A stretch of DNA of 64,000 bases from Rhodococcus xishaensis (GCF_004011825.1 NZ_RKLO01000002.1:618656-682655), one strand, 5' to 3'. Counted from the first letter of the stretch, positions 10,727 through 19,905 are shown. Numbers and translations are program-made. Notes: a model not told the origin generated them from the letters alone.

Positions 10727-11807
10727 CCTCCTCGGCGTGTTGCTCGCCGTCGTGCTGCTGGCCGGTAACGCTTTCTTCGTCGGCGCCGAGTTCGCGCTCA
10801 TCACCGCGCGACGCGACCGGCTCGAGGCGTTGCACGCGCAGGGCAAAAAGCGTGCGGCGACGGTCATCAAGGCAGGCGAGAACCTGTCCCTGATGCTTGC
10901 GGGCGCCCAGCTGGGCATCACGATCTGCTCGATCCTGCTCGGTAAGGTCGGCGAGCCCGCGATCGCGCATCTGATCGAGCAGCCGATGGGCGCCCTCGGG
11001 GTGCCGGACGCCTTCGTGCGCCCGATCGGCTTCACACTCGCGCTCAGCCTGGTCGTGGTGTTGCACATCCTGCTCGGCGAGATGGTGCCGAAGAACATCG
11101 CTATCGCCGGGCCGGAGAAGACCGCGATGCTGCTCGTGCCGGCCCACCTGGCGTTCATCAAGCTGGTCCGGCCGCTGATCGCGTTCTACAACCTCAGCGC
11201 CAACGCCGTCCTGAAGCTGTTACGGGTCGAACCCCGGGATGAATTGGATTCGACGGTCTCTTCGATAGAGCTGTCGGAGATGATCGGCGAATCCCACACC
11301 GAAGGCCTTATCGACGAGGAGGAGCACCGTCGTCTCACACAGGCACTCCACACGGAGGGCCGCACCGTCGCCGACGTCATGATCCCGTCGGCGAGGATGC
11401 GCACCGTCCCGCTGCTGGCTGGCGGCACCACGCTCGGCGCGGTCGAGGACGCGGTCGTCGAGACCGGGTACTCGCGCTACCCGGTCCGCGGCGCCGACGG
11501 TTCGCTGGTCGGGTACCTGCACGTGAAGGACGTCCTGGATCGGGTGGCTGACGAATCCGCCGGACCGGAGACGGTGATACCGCTCTCGGACATCCGCCGC
11601 CTGCCGCTGATCTCGGTTGCGCTGCCGCTCGACGACGCTCTCACAGTCCTGCGCCGCACGGGCGCGCATCTCGGTGCGGTCGTCGACACGTCCGGCGCCG
11701 TGATCGGGATCGTCGCGCTCGAGGATCTGGTCGAGGAGTTCGTCGGCACTGTCCGCGACGGCACCCACCGGATCGACGGTGCGGTTCCTGGCGAGAAGGC
11801 GGTCTGA
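10719..11807 (+). CDS. CNNM/CorC-type membrane protein (second, shorter paralogue)
   Basis: A 362-residue protein with the same build as its upstream neighbour but without the C-terminal CorC_HlyC domain. Residues ~1-190 form the DUF21 membrane domain ([36 protein letters not shown]). Residues ~205-345 form the CBS pair ([41 protein letters not shown]). The GTG start follows GAGAGGAGA and overlaps the previous gene. The two proteins probably form a heteromer, as suspected for Rv1841c/Rv1842c. Likely function: divalent-cation transport or its regulation. Confidence 0.9.
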   Translation: MGDLLGVLLAVVLLAGNAFFVGAEFALITARRDRLEALHAQGKKRAATVIKAGENLSLMLAGAQLGITICSILLGKVGEPAIAHLIEQPMGALGVPDAFVRPIGFTLALSLVVVLHILLGEMVPKNIAIAGPEKTAMLLVPAHLAFIKLVRPLIAFYNLSANAVLKLLRVEPRDELDSTVSSIELSEMIGESHTEGLIDEEEHRRLTQALHTEGRTVADVMIPSARMRTVPLLAGGTTLGAVEDAVVETGYSRYPVRGADGSLVGYLHVKDVLDRVADESAGPETVIPLSDIRRLPLISVALPLDDALTVLRRTGAHLGAVVDTSGAVIGIVALEDLVEEFVGTVRDGTHRIDGAVPGEKAV

Positions 11808-12231
11808 GACGGCAGCGCGGTCGACGGCCCCCTCGTCGAGTCCGAGTTTCGTGGTCGCCTGTATTCGTCTGGCAACGGCGGCACCGCGACTCGACATGGG
11901 GGCCAGCCCCTGCGACCTCTGACCGACCACGGCTACGAACCGTGGGCATCGAGACTCCCCGTGGCGGCACCGAGCATATGCGCGGGCACTAGACGCTGAC
12001 GGCACGGGCGCCGGCACTCGTGCCCGCCTGCTCGAATGGTGCCTCCAGTTGGCGGCCGCCCGCGCCAAATGGCGTCGTCCGTCGGTCACAGATATCTTTT
12101 TCGTTGGCCGGGGGGACATTCCACGCACAACGGGCACGTCCGCTCGGTCCCGCGGCGCCCGATCGGGGCGCTGACGCACACCCATCCGCGCCGCGCCTTC
12201 GCGCGGCGCTCGACCCATAGGGGAATTCTTG
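11808..12231 (+). other. Gene-free stretch before the secreted protein gene
   Basis: No open frame here carries both a ribosome site and protein-like composition. A locally AT-richer patch around 12085-12125 may hold the promoter of the gene at 12232. No strong hairpin was seen after the CNNM genes. Confidence 0.5.
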
Positions 12232-12729
12232 ATGCCTCGCCATCCCGCGAAGCGACGTCACTGGGCGCGGCGCGCCTTCGTTGCCGCTGCACTGCCGATC
12301 GCGATCGCTGCCGCATCCACCGGCACCGCCCACGCACAGCCCACCGGATCGGACACCGGATCGCTGTGGATTCCGCCGTGGTGGCCGGGCGCCAACCAAG
12401 TCGACCCGTTCAAGGTGCTCGCACCGAACTACAACCCCACACCCGAACAGCGGATCGCGGACTACACCGATACCGGTGAGTTCGTCGGCGGCGTCGGCGG
12501 CCTGGCCGGTGGTGGTTCGTTGGTTAGCACGGTGGCTGGCGCTGTCATAATGCCAGCCTTCGTCGCTGCGCCCGTCGTCATGATGGGCCCCCTGGCTGGA
12601 GCGATCTTCGTGGGAGGGCTTGCCGGTGCCGCTGCCGGTGGCTCGGTGGGCGCCAACGCAGGCGCACAGTCGAGCGCTGACCTCGCCAACCAGCACAACG
12701 CGACCGGCCAGCGGAATCCGTTGTCGTAA
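12232..12729 (+). CDS. Small secreted glycine-rich protein of unknown function
   Basis: A 165-residue protein with a clear Sec signal peptide: basic start MPRHPAKRRHWARR, hydrophobic core FVAAALPIAIAAAS, and a probable AHA cleavage site near residue 35. The mature part starts with a Trp/Pro-rich segment (SLWIPPWWPGANQVDP). It then has two glycine-rich hydrophobic stretches (VGGVGGLAGGGSLV and GAIFVGGLAGAAAGGSVGA) of glycine-zipper type. Such proteins often insert in or coat the outer (mycolate) layer, but no function can be assigned. TTG at 12229 is an alternative start; ggggaa lies upstream. It sits at the edge of an accessory region. Confidence 0.75.
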   Translation: MPRHPAKRRHWARRAFVAAALPIAIAAASTGTAHAQPTGSDTGSLWIPPWWPGANQVDPFKVLAPNYNPTPEQRIADYTDTGEFVGGVGGLAGGGSLVSTVAGAVIMPAFVAAPVVMMGPLAGAIFVGGLAGAAAGGSVGANAGAQSSADLANQHNATGQRNPLS

Positions 12730-12768
12730 GTCGATGCGGCGCATAGCGCTGGTGCTCGTCTGACGATC

Positions 12769-12805
12769 AAGGCCCGATCCACTCCTGAAGGATGGATCGG
12801 GCCTT
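12769..12805. terminator. Bidirectional terminator between convergent genes
   Basis: A perfect 13 bp inverted repeat (aaggcccgatcca / tggatcgggcctt) with an 11-base loop lies between the plus-strand secreted-protein gene and the minus-strand gene at 12839. Its arms supply A and T runs on either side, so it can serve both. Confidence 0.8.
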
Positions 12806-12838
12806 GCTCGTTCTCGGGTCAGTCAACCGACCCCGAAG

Positions 12839-13228
12839 TCACCGCTCGTAGCTGCTTGTACCGGCCGCCGCGGACGGCACCACGTTTCGCGTGCGGTAGA
12901 TCGCTGCAGTCTGCTCACGGATCGCCGCGGTCTGCTCACGGATCGCGCGCTCTATCACCTCGGTCTGTTCACGGATCGCTACAGTCTGCTCACGGACCGC
13001 TTCAACGTGCGCGATGGCGGCGTTGACCTGCGCTCTCGCGAGGTGGTCCCAGGACTCTTCGATGTCTGAAGGATGTACGACATAATCGGTTTCCCTGAGC
13101 TCGTCCTCAGCGATGAGAATCAGGTCCTCGATATAGGCGGCCCGATCGTGTTCTCCGGCATTGGCCCGCACGTAGGGGTCCTCGGGGAGGGGAATCCGTT
13201 TACTGACATATCTTTTGACACGACTCAT
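12839..13228 (-). CDS. Coiled-coil protein with REQT heptad repeats (paralogue A)
   Basis: A 129-residue protein of unknown family. Residues ~1-25 are basic, residues ~25-80 are acidic and helical (EHDRAAYIEDLILIAEDEL). Residues ~80-110 are a run of seven-residue units, VREQTVA-IREQTEV-IERAIREQTAA-IREQTAA, a short parallel coiled coil or trimeric stalk. At DNA level these are 21 bp repeats. The gene at 13526-13834 is a paralogue with the same order (DRASYIEDQI, ARVNATIAQVEEI, REQT-like repeats). Each has its own upstream copy of the ~310 bp block R1/R2. The start agrees with a GGAGAG ribosome site. No function can be inferred. Confidence 0.7.
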   Translation of the reverse strand: MSRVKRYVSKRIPLPEDPYVRANAGEHDRAAYIEDLILIAEDELRETDYVVHPSDIEESWDHLARAQVNAAIAHVEAVREQTVAIREQTEVIERAIREQTAAIREQTAAIYRTRNVVPSAAAGTSSYER

Positions 13229-13232
13229 ACTC

Positions 13233-13536
13233 TCTCCTGGTCGCTGTTGCGCTGTCTGTGTCGGTCTTCGCGAGGTCTCGTACTGGGGGTAGACCTCGAG
13301 GTCACCGCTCGATTCTGCTCGCCCCTACCGACAAAACAACCCACTTGTCGTGAGCGACAACCTTGGCGGCGTCGATGTTCCCGTCGACAAGGAATCGAGG
13401 TGCGCGGGCGGTGAGCTTGTCGATCTGACCGCCGCGTGCGATACCGCATTTCGACTGCGGTGCAACGCTTCACGCATCGCCTATGCCTGGCGGCGTTCGC
13501 GCTTGTACGGTCGTCACCGGGGCCGTCAGACCGGCT
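13233..13536. repeat. Tandem block R1 (copy near gene A)
   Basis: Block R1 is strongly similar to block R2 at 13839-14159, with shared stretches such as tcctggtcgct and ccgtcgacaaggaatcgagg. Read on the minus strand it holds a decayed reading frame ending at 13302 whose tail DKWVVLSVGASRIER matches DKWVRSSVGASRIKR in R2. No start codon is left. R1 therefore carries an old small-gene remnant plus the promoter region of gene A, and slightly overlaps the end of gene B. Confidence 0.75.
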
Positions 13537-13834
13537 TCTGCTCACGGGTCGCGCGCTCTATCACCTCGGTCTGTTCAAGGATCGATGCGGTCTGCCTACG
13601 GATCTCTTCGACCTGCGCGATGGTGGCGTTGACCCGCGCGGTCGCGAGTTTGTGCCAGGACCTTTCGATGCGCGAGGCATGTTCGATATCGGCGGCCGCA
13701 TCGTCAAGCTGTTCATGAGCGGCGATGATCTGGTCTTCGATATAGGACGCTCGATCGTCTTCTCCCCAGTAGGCCGGCTCCTCCAAGCCCTCGATACGTT
13801 TTCTGGGCGATCTGCGCCGTCTGGGCCATCTCAT
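13526..13834 (-). CDS. Coiled-coil protein (paralogue B)
   Basis: A 102-residue paralogue of the protein at 12839-13228. It has a basic N-terminus (MRWPRRRRSPRKR), the acidic helical segment DRASYIEDQIIAAHEQLDDAA, the shared segment SWHKLATARVNATIAQVEEI, and the end of the repeat stalk (RRQTASILEQTEVIERATREQKPV), which is shorter than in paralogue A. No signal peptide or membrane segment. The last 11 bases fall inside block R1, as expected if the unit gene-plus-upstream-block was duplicated in tandem. Unknown function; the pair might form a mixed coiled coil. Confidence 0.65.
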   Translation of the reverse strand: MRWPRRRRSPRKRIEGLEEPAYWGEDDRASYIEDQIIAAHEQLDDAAADIEHASRIERSWHKLATARVNATIAQVEEIRRQTASILEQTEVIERATREQKPV

Positions 13835-13838
13835 GCTG

Positions 13839-14159
13839 TCTCCTGGTCGCTCTTGCGCTGATTGTGTCGGTCTTCGCGAGGTCTCGTACTGCGGTAAGAC
13901 CTCGAGGTCACCGCTTGATTCTGCTCGCCCCTACCGACGAACGGACCCACTTGTCGTGAGCGACAGCCTGGGCAGACGTTCCCGTCGACAAGGAATCGAG
14001 GTGCGCGGGCGGTGAGCTTGTCGATCTGTCCGCAGCGTGCGATACCACACTTCGCCTGCGGTGCAATGCTTCACGGATCGCTGCGGTCTGTTCACGCATC
14101 GCCTCTGCCTGGCGGCGTTCGCGCTTGTACGGGCGTCACAGGTGTCGTCAGACCGGCTA
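13839..14159. repeat. Tandem block R2 (copy near gene B)
   Basis: The second copy of the ~310 bp block. Relative to R1 it has small indels, including an extra ~25 bp piece that encodes MREQTAAIREALHR on the minus strand, i.e. a fragment of the heptad-repeat coding sequence. One frame also reads KCGIARCGQ followed later by VCPGC, a zinc-ribbon-like pattern, but without a start codon. It separates gene B from the small gene at 14169-14342. Confidence 0.7.
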
Positions 14160-14168
14160 TGGACCGCG

Positions 14169-14342
14169 CTACGCGCCACCAAGGACGATCGTCCCGGTCG
14201 GATCATCCGGAAACGGCTCCGGCTCAACAACTAACGACGTCTCCACGCCCTCGGCTACCCGCTCGAACGCCGAATCCCACACGCGGCCAGTCAGAGACAA
14301 CGAGCTGACATTCTCCAGAGCTCGCCCCAAAGCATCCGCCAC
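14169..14342 (-). CDS. Small protein of 57 residues upstream of the coiled-coil genes
   Basis: A GTG-started frame of 57 codons, preceded by GGTGGAGGAG five bases upstream, one of the best ribosome sites in the window. The product begins MADALGRALENVSSLSLTGR and ends in an acidic/Pro tail (EPEPFPDDPTGTIVLGGA). It is amphipathic and helical in its first half, with no membrane segment or known domain. Codon third positions and amino-acid balance look protein-coding. It lies first in a minus-strand series with paralogues B and A and ends 10 bp before block R2. Function unknown. Confidence 0.55.
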   Translation of the reverse strand: MADALGRALENVSSLSLTGRVWDSAFERVAEGVETSLVVEPEPFPDDPTGTIVLGGA

Positions 14343-14778
14343 GACTACTCCTCCACCCGTATCCTCGCGAATCTGAGCCTATCCACACGGGACGTGCAAT
14401 CGCCCGTGCTCAACACGCCGACAATGCCCCGCACCCGAAAGGATGAGCCGAGCCGCACCATGCGGCGCGATCGACGATACTGCCCGTGTGGCTCGTCCCG
14501 CGCCCCGAGGTCGGTGTGGACCTGCCTGCTGCCTCCAAGGCGCGGAACTGACTGCAGCCCAGTCGAACACGGCAGCCAAGTATGCGAGACACAGATAGGT
14601 CCGCACTCGACAATCACAGACCTCGTCGACGCTCACGCCGAGAAGGGGCGGCTCGAAAAGGCATCCTCACGATCACGGCATGGGCCAGCACATGTCGGCT
14701 TCCGAAGCAGTAGCGGTCGGCGACGAACAACTGATCTAGACACCCAGAAATCACGACGCTAGGTCGCACTTCCGGTAT
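14343..14778. other. Gene-free stretch before the recombinase
   Basis: Open frames exist on both strands, but none combines a ribosome site with normal codon use. The minus strand must hold the promoter of the small gene at 14169, the plus strand that of the recombinase. No inverted repeat that could be a recombination crossover site was obvious by eye. Confidence 0.45.
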
Positions 14779-15594
14779 GTGGAAAACGACCGTTTCGCAT
14801 CCTATTCTGCACATTTACCGTACGGTTACGGGGTGGAGAAGGTGATCGAGGCCGCCCTGGCAAAGGCCGAGAGGGCGAGGAAGAAGAAGAACCCCGCCGA
14901 AACGGCAGTCCCCGGAACCGCGGTCGCCTATCTGCGCGTCTCGACGAAGGAACAGCGGATCAGCGGCGCTGGAATCGGCGCCCAGCGCGCTGCAATCGAG
15001 GCCGCCGCCGAGAGGGAAGGCTGGACCATCACCGCCTGGCACTCCGACGAAGGCATCAGCGGCGGCAAAGGCCCAGCTGAGAGGCCCGGATTGGCCGCGG
15101 CGCTTGCCGACATCACCTCCGGGCGGGCCGAACGAATGATCGTTCACAAGGTCGACCGACTCTCCCGCAAGTTCTCCGACTCGGTGATGCTGATGGAAGC
15201 CGCGATCACCGAGGGCTGGCCGTTGTACGTCGTCGCGCAGTCAGCGAGCACCCATGACCAGCACGGACGGTTCCTGCTGCGCCTGTTCGCCAACCTCGCC
15301 GAGGACGAGCGCGACACCATCCGCCAACGCACCCGTGACGCCCTGGCGGTGAAGAGAGCCCAGGGTGTCCGGCTCGGCCGTCCCTCGGTTCTGTCCGACG
15401 AGGTGGTTACCCGGATCGTGCTCGCCCACCGCGGCGGCGCCGGATACGCGCGCATCGCGAACGACCTTAACCGCAACCAGGTGCCGACCGCCCGCGGTGG
15501 CAAGATCTGGCATCCGTCTACAGTCCGCAGTGTTCTCGCGGGTCAGGACGCCGCCCGGATCAGTCGGGAGTTGTCAGAGGCAGGGGGGCACTAG
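14779..15594 (+). CDS. Serine recombinase (resolvase/invertase family)
   Basis: A 271-residue small serine recombinase. The catalytic serine is in YLRVSTKEQ (S55), with the arginines of the active site in KVDRLSRKFSD and ERDTIRQRTRDAL. A C-terminal helix-turn-helix lies at residues ~205-255 (GYARIANDLNRNQVPTARGGKIWHPSTVRSVL). Residues 1-45, a Lys/Arg-rich lead, are not part of the family, and starts at GTG 14833 or 14842 are possible. There is no transposase partner, so it is either a resident recombinase or what is left of a mobile element. It lies beside the tandemly repeated small-gene cluster. Confidence 0.9.
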   Translation: MENDRFASYSAHLPYGYGVEKVIEAALAKAERARKKKNPAETAVPGTAVAYLRVSTKEQRISGAGIGAQRAAIEAAAEREGWTITAWHSDEGISGGKGPAERPGLAAALADITSGRAERMIVHKVDRLSRKFSDSVMLMEAAITEGWPLYVVAQSASTHDQHGRFLLRLFANLAEDERDTIRQRTRDALAVKRAQGVRLGRPSVLSDEVVTRIVLAHRGGAGYARIANDLNRNQVPTARGGKIWHPSTVRSVLAGQDAARISRELSEAGGH

Positions 15595-15690
15595 TGGGTC
15601 CCGTTTCGTCATGTGACGGGTGAGGAGTTGGCGGGGCATCGGCGGAGTGGTGGACGCGACGTCGGGCGCACCCGGGTGATAGGCGCACTC

Positions 15691-16290
15691 TTACTCCAGA
15701 ATGAGACCTCGCCAGAACGTGTCGGATGCCGCGGCAACCACCTCGTCGACCGAGGCCCCGTAGAGCATTCCGCCGGCGGCTACAGCGGCGACGCCGTGGA
15801 AGGTGGCGAACGCGACGAGGGCAATGTGCAAGGGGTCGCCGGGACCGATGTCCCCCGCTGCCTGGGCCTCGGTGACGATCCGGACGGTCAGATCCATCGG
15901 CGTGCGGCCGGCCTCCACCACCGCGGCGGCGGCCCCGGGCGCTTGCTTGCTGCTGTACATCAGTGCGAGCAACTCGCGGTGGGTGAGAGCGAACGTCACG
16001 TAGGCACTCGCGAGTGCACCTAGTCGGGCACGGGCATGCGGTTCCGCCTCGTCGAATGCCTGCTCGAGCGCCTCCGTCAGGCGTCGGAACCCCGACTCGA
16101 CGAGCGCGTCGAGCAGGGCCTGCCGATCCCGGAAATGTTTGCTGGGTGCCGCGTGACTGACTCCAGCCTCCCTCGCGAGTCGCCGAAGAGAGATGCCGTC
16201 GACGCCGTCCTCCTCGAGGGTGCTCTCGGCGCGCGTGAGCAGCACCTGGCGCAGACTCCCATGGTGGTACGGCTGTTCGGCGTCGGACAT
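15691..16290 (-). CDS. TetR/AcrR family transcriptional regulator
   Basis: A 199-residue regulator. N-terminal helix-turn-helix at residues ~10-55 (YHHGSLRQVLLTRAE, ISLRRLAREAGVSHAAPSKHF); the ligand domain fits the WHG/TetR_C_13-like group. The ATG at 16290 puts YHHGSL at residue 8, as usual in this family. An in-frame ATG at 16317 would add nine residues; neither has a clear ribosome site, so a leaderless mRNA is possible. It is divergent from an SDR gene, with two direct repeats between them. Likely role: repressor of itself and of the SDR gene. Confidence 0.85.
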   Translation of the reverse strand: MSDAEQPYHHGSLRQVLLTRAESTLEEDGVDGISLRRLAREAGVSHAAPSKHFRDRQALLDALVESGFRRLTEALEQAFDEAEPHARARLGALASAYVTFALTHRELLALMYSSKQAPGAAAAVVEAGRTPMDLTVRIVTEAQAAGDIGPGDPLHIALVAFATFHGVAAVAAGGMLYGASVDEVVAAASDTFWRGLILE

Positions 16291-16317
16291 GGCAACAGCG
16301 TAACGCAATGTTGCCAT

Positions 16318-16350
16318 TGACTACATTGGTGTCAGTGACTACATTCGGTG
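16318..16350. promoter_or_regulatory. Direct repeats, probable TetR operator region
   Basis: The element tgactacattggtg (16318-16331) is repeated as tgactacattcggtg (16336-16350), with the two copies 18 bp apart, in the gap between the divergent TetR and SDR genes. Spacing and position fit two regulator dimers or an overlapping operator. This is inference from pattern only. Confidence 0.45.
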
Positions 16351-16372
16351 GCACTCAACAACTAGGAGAAGC

Positions 16373-17185
16373 ATGTCTGTCGACGTATCCGGATCGACCG
16401 TCCTCATCACCGGCGCCAGCGCGGGCCTCGGCAGCGACTTCGCCCGGCGCTTCGCCGAGCGAGGGGCAAACCTCGTCCTCGTCGCCCGCCGCGCTGACCG
16501 GCTCGAGGAGCTTGCGACCGAGATCCGCGACAAGCACAGCGTGTCGGTCACCGTCCTCCCGATGGACCTCTCCGCGCCCGGCGTCGCCCAAAAGCTCAAG
16601 AGCGAACTGACCGCACGCGACATCCGCATCGACTCCCTCGTCAACAACGCCGGGTTCGGCATGCACGGCGACTTCGCGTCCGCCGACCTGGATCGGATGA
16701 CCTCCGCGATCCAGCTCAACGTCACCACGCTCGTCGAGTTGTCACACGTCTTCCTGCCCGATCTGCTCCGCGGGCGCGGCCTACTGATGAACATCGCCAG
16801 CAGCACCGCATACCAGCCGGTTCCCGGTATGGCCGTGTACGCCGCAACCAAGGCGTTCGTCCTCCACTTCACCGAGGCGCTGTGGGCCGAGGCCCGGGGT
16901 ACCGGACTGACAGTGCTCGCGGTCTCCCCGGGCCCGACGCACACCGAGTTCTTCGACGTAGTCGGCACGCAGCAGGCCGCCGCCGGGCACATGCAAACAG
17001 CAGAACAGGTGATGAACACCACGTTCCGAACCCTCGACCGCCGCAACCCTCCGCCGAGCGTCATGTCCGGTTGGACGAACAAGTTGTCCGCACTCGGCCC
17101 GCGACTGGGGACGCGCCGAATCACGGCGCTGGTCGTCAGCCGCATGCTCGGCAACGTTCGGATGCGGGCATCGATCGAGAAGTAG
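16373..17185 (+). CDS. Short-chain dehydrogenase/reductase
   Basis: A 270-residue classical SDR. Cofactor motif TGASAGLG near residue 15 (TGxxxGxG), followed by RRADRLEEL, which suggests NADP(H). NNAG is present (SLVNNAGFGMHG) and the catalytic triad is Ser (IASSTAYQ), Tyr and Lys (YAATKAFV). It has an aggGAGAAGC ribosome site directly before the ATG. It resembles the SDRs annotated as SadH/DltE-like in actinobacteria. Divergent from a TetR regulator that probably controls it. The substrate is unknown; lipid or aldehyde reduction is a plausible guess. Confidence 0.88.
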   Translation: MSVDVSGSTVLITGASAGLGSDFARRFAERGANLVLVARRADRLEELATEIRDKHSVSVTVLPMDLSAPGVAQKLKSELTARDIRIDSLVNNAGFGMHGDFASADLDRMTSAIQLNVTTLVELSHVFLPDLLRGRGLLMNIASSTAYQPVPGMAVYAATKAFVLHFTEALWAEARGTGLTVLAVSPGPTHTEFFDVVGTQQAAAGHMQTAEQVMNTTFRTLDRRNPPPSVMSGWTNKLSALGPRLGTRRITALVVSRMLGNVRMRASIEK

Positions 17186-17513
17186 CGACCACGAGTTGAC
17201 AGCGACGACCCGGGCGGACGACCGAAACTGCCCGGGCCGTATCATCTATGCACGATCGGCCAACTCGCCTTTCATGATCGAGCCTGCATCCGGACGCGCA
17301 CCTTCTCGTCCGAGCGCAGTCGGCGCCCACCGCACGCGCCTCAGCTCCGCGCTGGTTGTATCGATCCCGCGGCAGCGGCACCGGACCGACCTGCTTCCGG
17401 AAGCTACCGCCGGGTAACATTCATTGTTGTCGTCCCGTTCGGCGTCCCCGCGTGTGCCCGTCCAGTGGCCATGCCCTACAGCGCCGTTGGTACCGGAAAA
17501 GTGAGGCAGTTCA
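17186..17513 (+). other. Gene-free stretch before glcB
   Basis: No credible gene. A weak 7 bp GC hairpin (17209-17236) could end the SDR transcript. The last ~110 bp should hold the glcB promoter and leader; an AT-richer patch at about 17415-17430 is the most promoter-like part. Confidence 0.45.
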
Positions 17514-19715
17514 ATGACTGAACGCGTGCAGGTCGGTGGTCTTCAGGTCGCCAAGGTTCTCTACGACTTCGTGAACGACGAGGCCCTTCCGGGCACCGGC
17601 GTCAGCGCCGATGCGTTCTGGGAGGGTGCGGGTAAGGTCTTTGCCGACCTGGCACCGAAGAACAAGGCGCTGCTCGCCAAGCGTGACGACCTGCAGGCGC
17701 AGATCGACACCTGGCATCGCGAGCGGGTTGGCCAGCCGATCGACACCACCGAGTACAAGGCATTCCTGCAACAGATCGGGTACCTGCTGCCCGAGCCGGC
17801 TCCGTTCCAGATCGAGACCGCGAACGTCGACGCGGAGATCGCCACCACCGCCGGACCGCAGCTCGTCGTGCCCGTCCTCAACGCCCGCTTCGCGCTCAAC
17901 GCGTCCAACGCCCGCTGGGGTTCCCTGTACGACGCGCTGTACGGCACCGACGCGATCTCCGAGGAGGGCGGCGCGGAGAAGGCGCCCGGTGGAAAGCCCG
18001 GCTACAACAAGGTCCGCGGCGACAAGGTCATCGCTTGGGCCCGAGGGTTCCTCGACACCGCCGCTCCCCTGGCCAAGGGCTCGCACGCCGAAGCCACTCG
18101 CTACTTCGTCGACGGCACCGAGCTGCGCGTCGAACTGGGTGGCGAGGTCATCACCGGGCTCGCGCAGCCGGAGAAGCTCGTCGGCTATCTCGGTGAGAAG
18201 GACTCCCCGGCCTCGGTGCTGATGCGCAACCACGGCCTGCACATCGAGATCGAGATCGACCCCAGCTCCCCGATCGGCCGGACCGACGGCGCCGGCGTCA
18301 AGGACGTCGTGCTCGAGTCCGCGGTCACCACGATCATGGACTTCGAGGACTCCGTTGCGGCGGTCGATGCCGACGACAAGGTCGTCGGCTACCGCAATTG
18401 GCTGGGCCTCAACCGCGGCGACCTGTCCGAGGAGTTCGCCAAGGGAGGCAAGACGGTCACCCGCACGCTCAACGGCGACCGCACCTACACCACCCCGGAC
18501 GGCGACGAGCTGACCCTTCACGGACGCTCGCTGCTGTTCGTCCGCAACGTCGGACACCTGATGACCAACCCGGCGGTCCTCGACGCCGACGGCAACGAAC
18601 TGCCCGAGGGCATCCTCGACGCCCTCGTGACCAGCGCATGCGCGACTCACGGCCTGAGCGTCGACGACCAGCACGGACCGCTGAGCAACTCGCGCACCGG
18701 CTCGATCTACATCGTCAAGCCCAAGCAGCACGGCCCGGAGGAGGTCGCTTTCACGACCGAGCTGTTCGGCCGCGTCGAGGAGGTCCTCGGACTGCCGGCG
18801 AACACACTCAAGGTGGGCATCATGGACGAGGAGCGGCGCACCACCGTCAACCTCGCCGCCTGCATCAAGGAAGCGGACCAGCGGGTGGTGTTCATCAACA
18901 CCGGCTTCCTCGACCGCACCGGCGACGAGATCCACACCTCGATGGAGGCCGGCGCGATGGTGCGCAAGGCCGACATGAAGAAGCAGACATGGATCGCCGC
19001 CTACGAGGATTGGAACGTCGACACTGGCCTGGAGCGCGGCCTGCAGGGCAAGGCACAGATCGGTAAGGGCATGTGGGCCATGACCGACCTGATGGCTGAC
19101 ATGCTCGAGCAGAAGATCGGCCACCCGAAGGCGGGCGCCAACACCGCGTGGGTGCCGTCCCCGACGGGAGCGACCCTGCACGCCACCCACTACCACCGGG
19201 TGGACGTGTTCGCGGTCCAGGACCAGCTGAAGGGCAAGCCGCGTGCCACCATCGACGAGATCCTGACGATCCCGCTCGCCCCCAGCACCGACTGGTCCGA
19301 CGCCGAGAAGCAGCAGGAACTCGACAACAACTGCCAGTCGATCCTCGGTTACGTGGTGCGCTGGATCGACGCCGGCGTCGGCTGCTCCAAGGTGCCCGAC
19401 ATCCACGACGTCGCGCTCATGGAAGACCGGGCGACGCTGCGCATCTCGAGCCAGCTGCTGGCTAACTGGCTGCGGCACGACATCGTCTCCGAGGCCGACG
19501 TCGTAGCGAGCCTCGAGCGGATGGCGCCGGTCGTCGACCGCCAGAACTCCGATGACGCCGCCTACCGGCCGATGGCCCCGAACTTCGATGCCAGCATCGC
19601 GTTCCAGGCAGCCAAGGAGCTGATCCTCGAAGGCGGCAAGCAGCCGAGCGGCTACACCGAGCCGATCCTGCACCGCCGCCGGCGCGAGTACAAGGCCGCC
19701 GTGGCCGGGGCGTAG
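17514..19715 (+). CDS. glcB: Malate synthase G
   Basis: A 733-residue enzyme that condenses glyoxylate with acetyl-CoA to malate, completing the glyoxylate shunt. The length fits the monomeric isoform G (~725 aa), not the shorter isoform A. Visible signatures: [16 protein letters not shown] (Mg/glyoxylate binding acid residues), [30 protein letters not shown] and [14 protein letters not shown]. Start at ATG with gtgaggc upstream. A strong hairpin follows the stop. It is needed for growth on fatty acids or acetate. In Mtb glcB (Rv1837c) also sits near the VWA protein gene Rv1836c, as it does here at some distance. Confidence 0.96.
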   Translation: MTERVQVGGLQVAKVLYDFVNDEALPGTGVSADAFWEGAGKVFADLAPKNKALLAKRDDLQAQIDTWHRERVGQPIDTTEYKAFLQQIGYLLPEPAPFQIETANVDAEIATTAGPQLVVPVLNARFALNASNARWGSLYDALYGTDAISEEGGAEKAPGGKPGYNKVRGDKVIAWARGFLDTAAPLAKGSHAEATRYFVDGTELRVELGGEVITGLAQPEKLVGYLGEKDSPASVLMRNHGLHIEIEIDPSSPIGRTDGAGVKDVVLESAVTTIMDFEDSVAAVDADDKVVGYRNWLGLNRGDLSEEFAKGGKTVTRTLNGDRTYTTPDGDELTLHGRSLLFVRNVGHLMTNPAVLDADGNELPEGILDALVTSACATHGLSVDDQHGPLSNSRTGSIYIVKPKQHGPEEVAFTTELFGRVEEVLGLPANTLKVGIMDEERRTTVNLAACIKEADQRVVFINTGFLDRTGDEIHTSMEAGAMVRKADMKKQTWIAAYEDWNVDTGLERGLQGKAQIGKGMWAMTDLMADMLEQKIGHPKAGANTAWVPSPTGATLHATHYHRVDVFAVQDQLKGKPRATIDEILTIPLAPSTDWSDAEKQQELDNNCQSILGYVVRWIDAGVGCSKVPDIHDVALMEDRATLRISSQLLANWLRHDIVSEADVVASLERMAPVVDRQNSDDAAYRPMAPNFDASIAFQAAKELILEGGKQPSGYTEPILHRRRREYKAAVAGA

Positions 19716-19740
19716 TCCGCCGATCCCGCCTGACCTCACC

Positions 19741-19784
19741 AGGGAGTGCTTCTCGGGCCGCGCATGGCCCGAGAAGCACTCCCT
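19741..19784 (+). terminator. Strong hairpin after glcB
   Basis: A 19 bp stem (arms agggagtgcttctcgggcc and its complement) with a short loop lies 26 bp after the glcB stop. It is the longest perfect stem I noticed in the window. No long T run follows. Confidence 0.8.
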
Positions 19785-19905
19785 GGGGTGTCTTCACTCG
19801 TCGGCATGTGGGTGCCACCGTGACGAGCGGTTCGCTGTCACCTGTGGTGACCTCCGGGACACCACGGGCGCCGCTACTCTGGTTGCGGAGTGTGAGGAGC
19901 GGCAC

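Noticed and set aside
12900..13000. CRISPR-like regular repeats
   Set aside because: The 21 bp units are in-frame heptad codons of a coiled-coil protein, without spacers.
14345..14617. Minus-strand frame ending right at the ribosome site of the 57-residue gene
   Set aside because: Rare codons (agg, aga, ata), no ribosome site, no protein-like pattern; only the final overlap was suggestive.
17209..17236. Terminator after the SDR gene
   Set aside because: Only a 7 bp GC stem with a 14-base loop and no T run; too weak to list as a feature.
17511..19739. 742-codon open frame opposite glcB
   Set aside because: High-GC shadow of the coding strand; glcB is fully supported by motifs and length.
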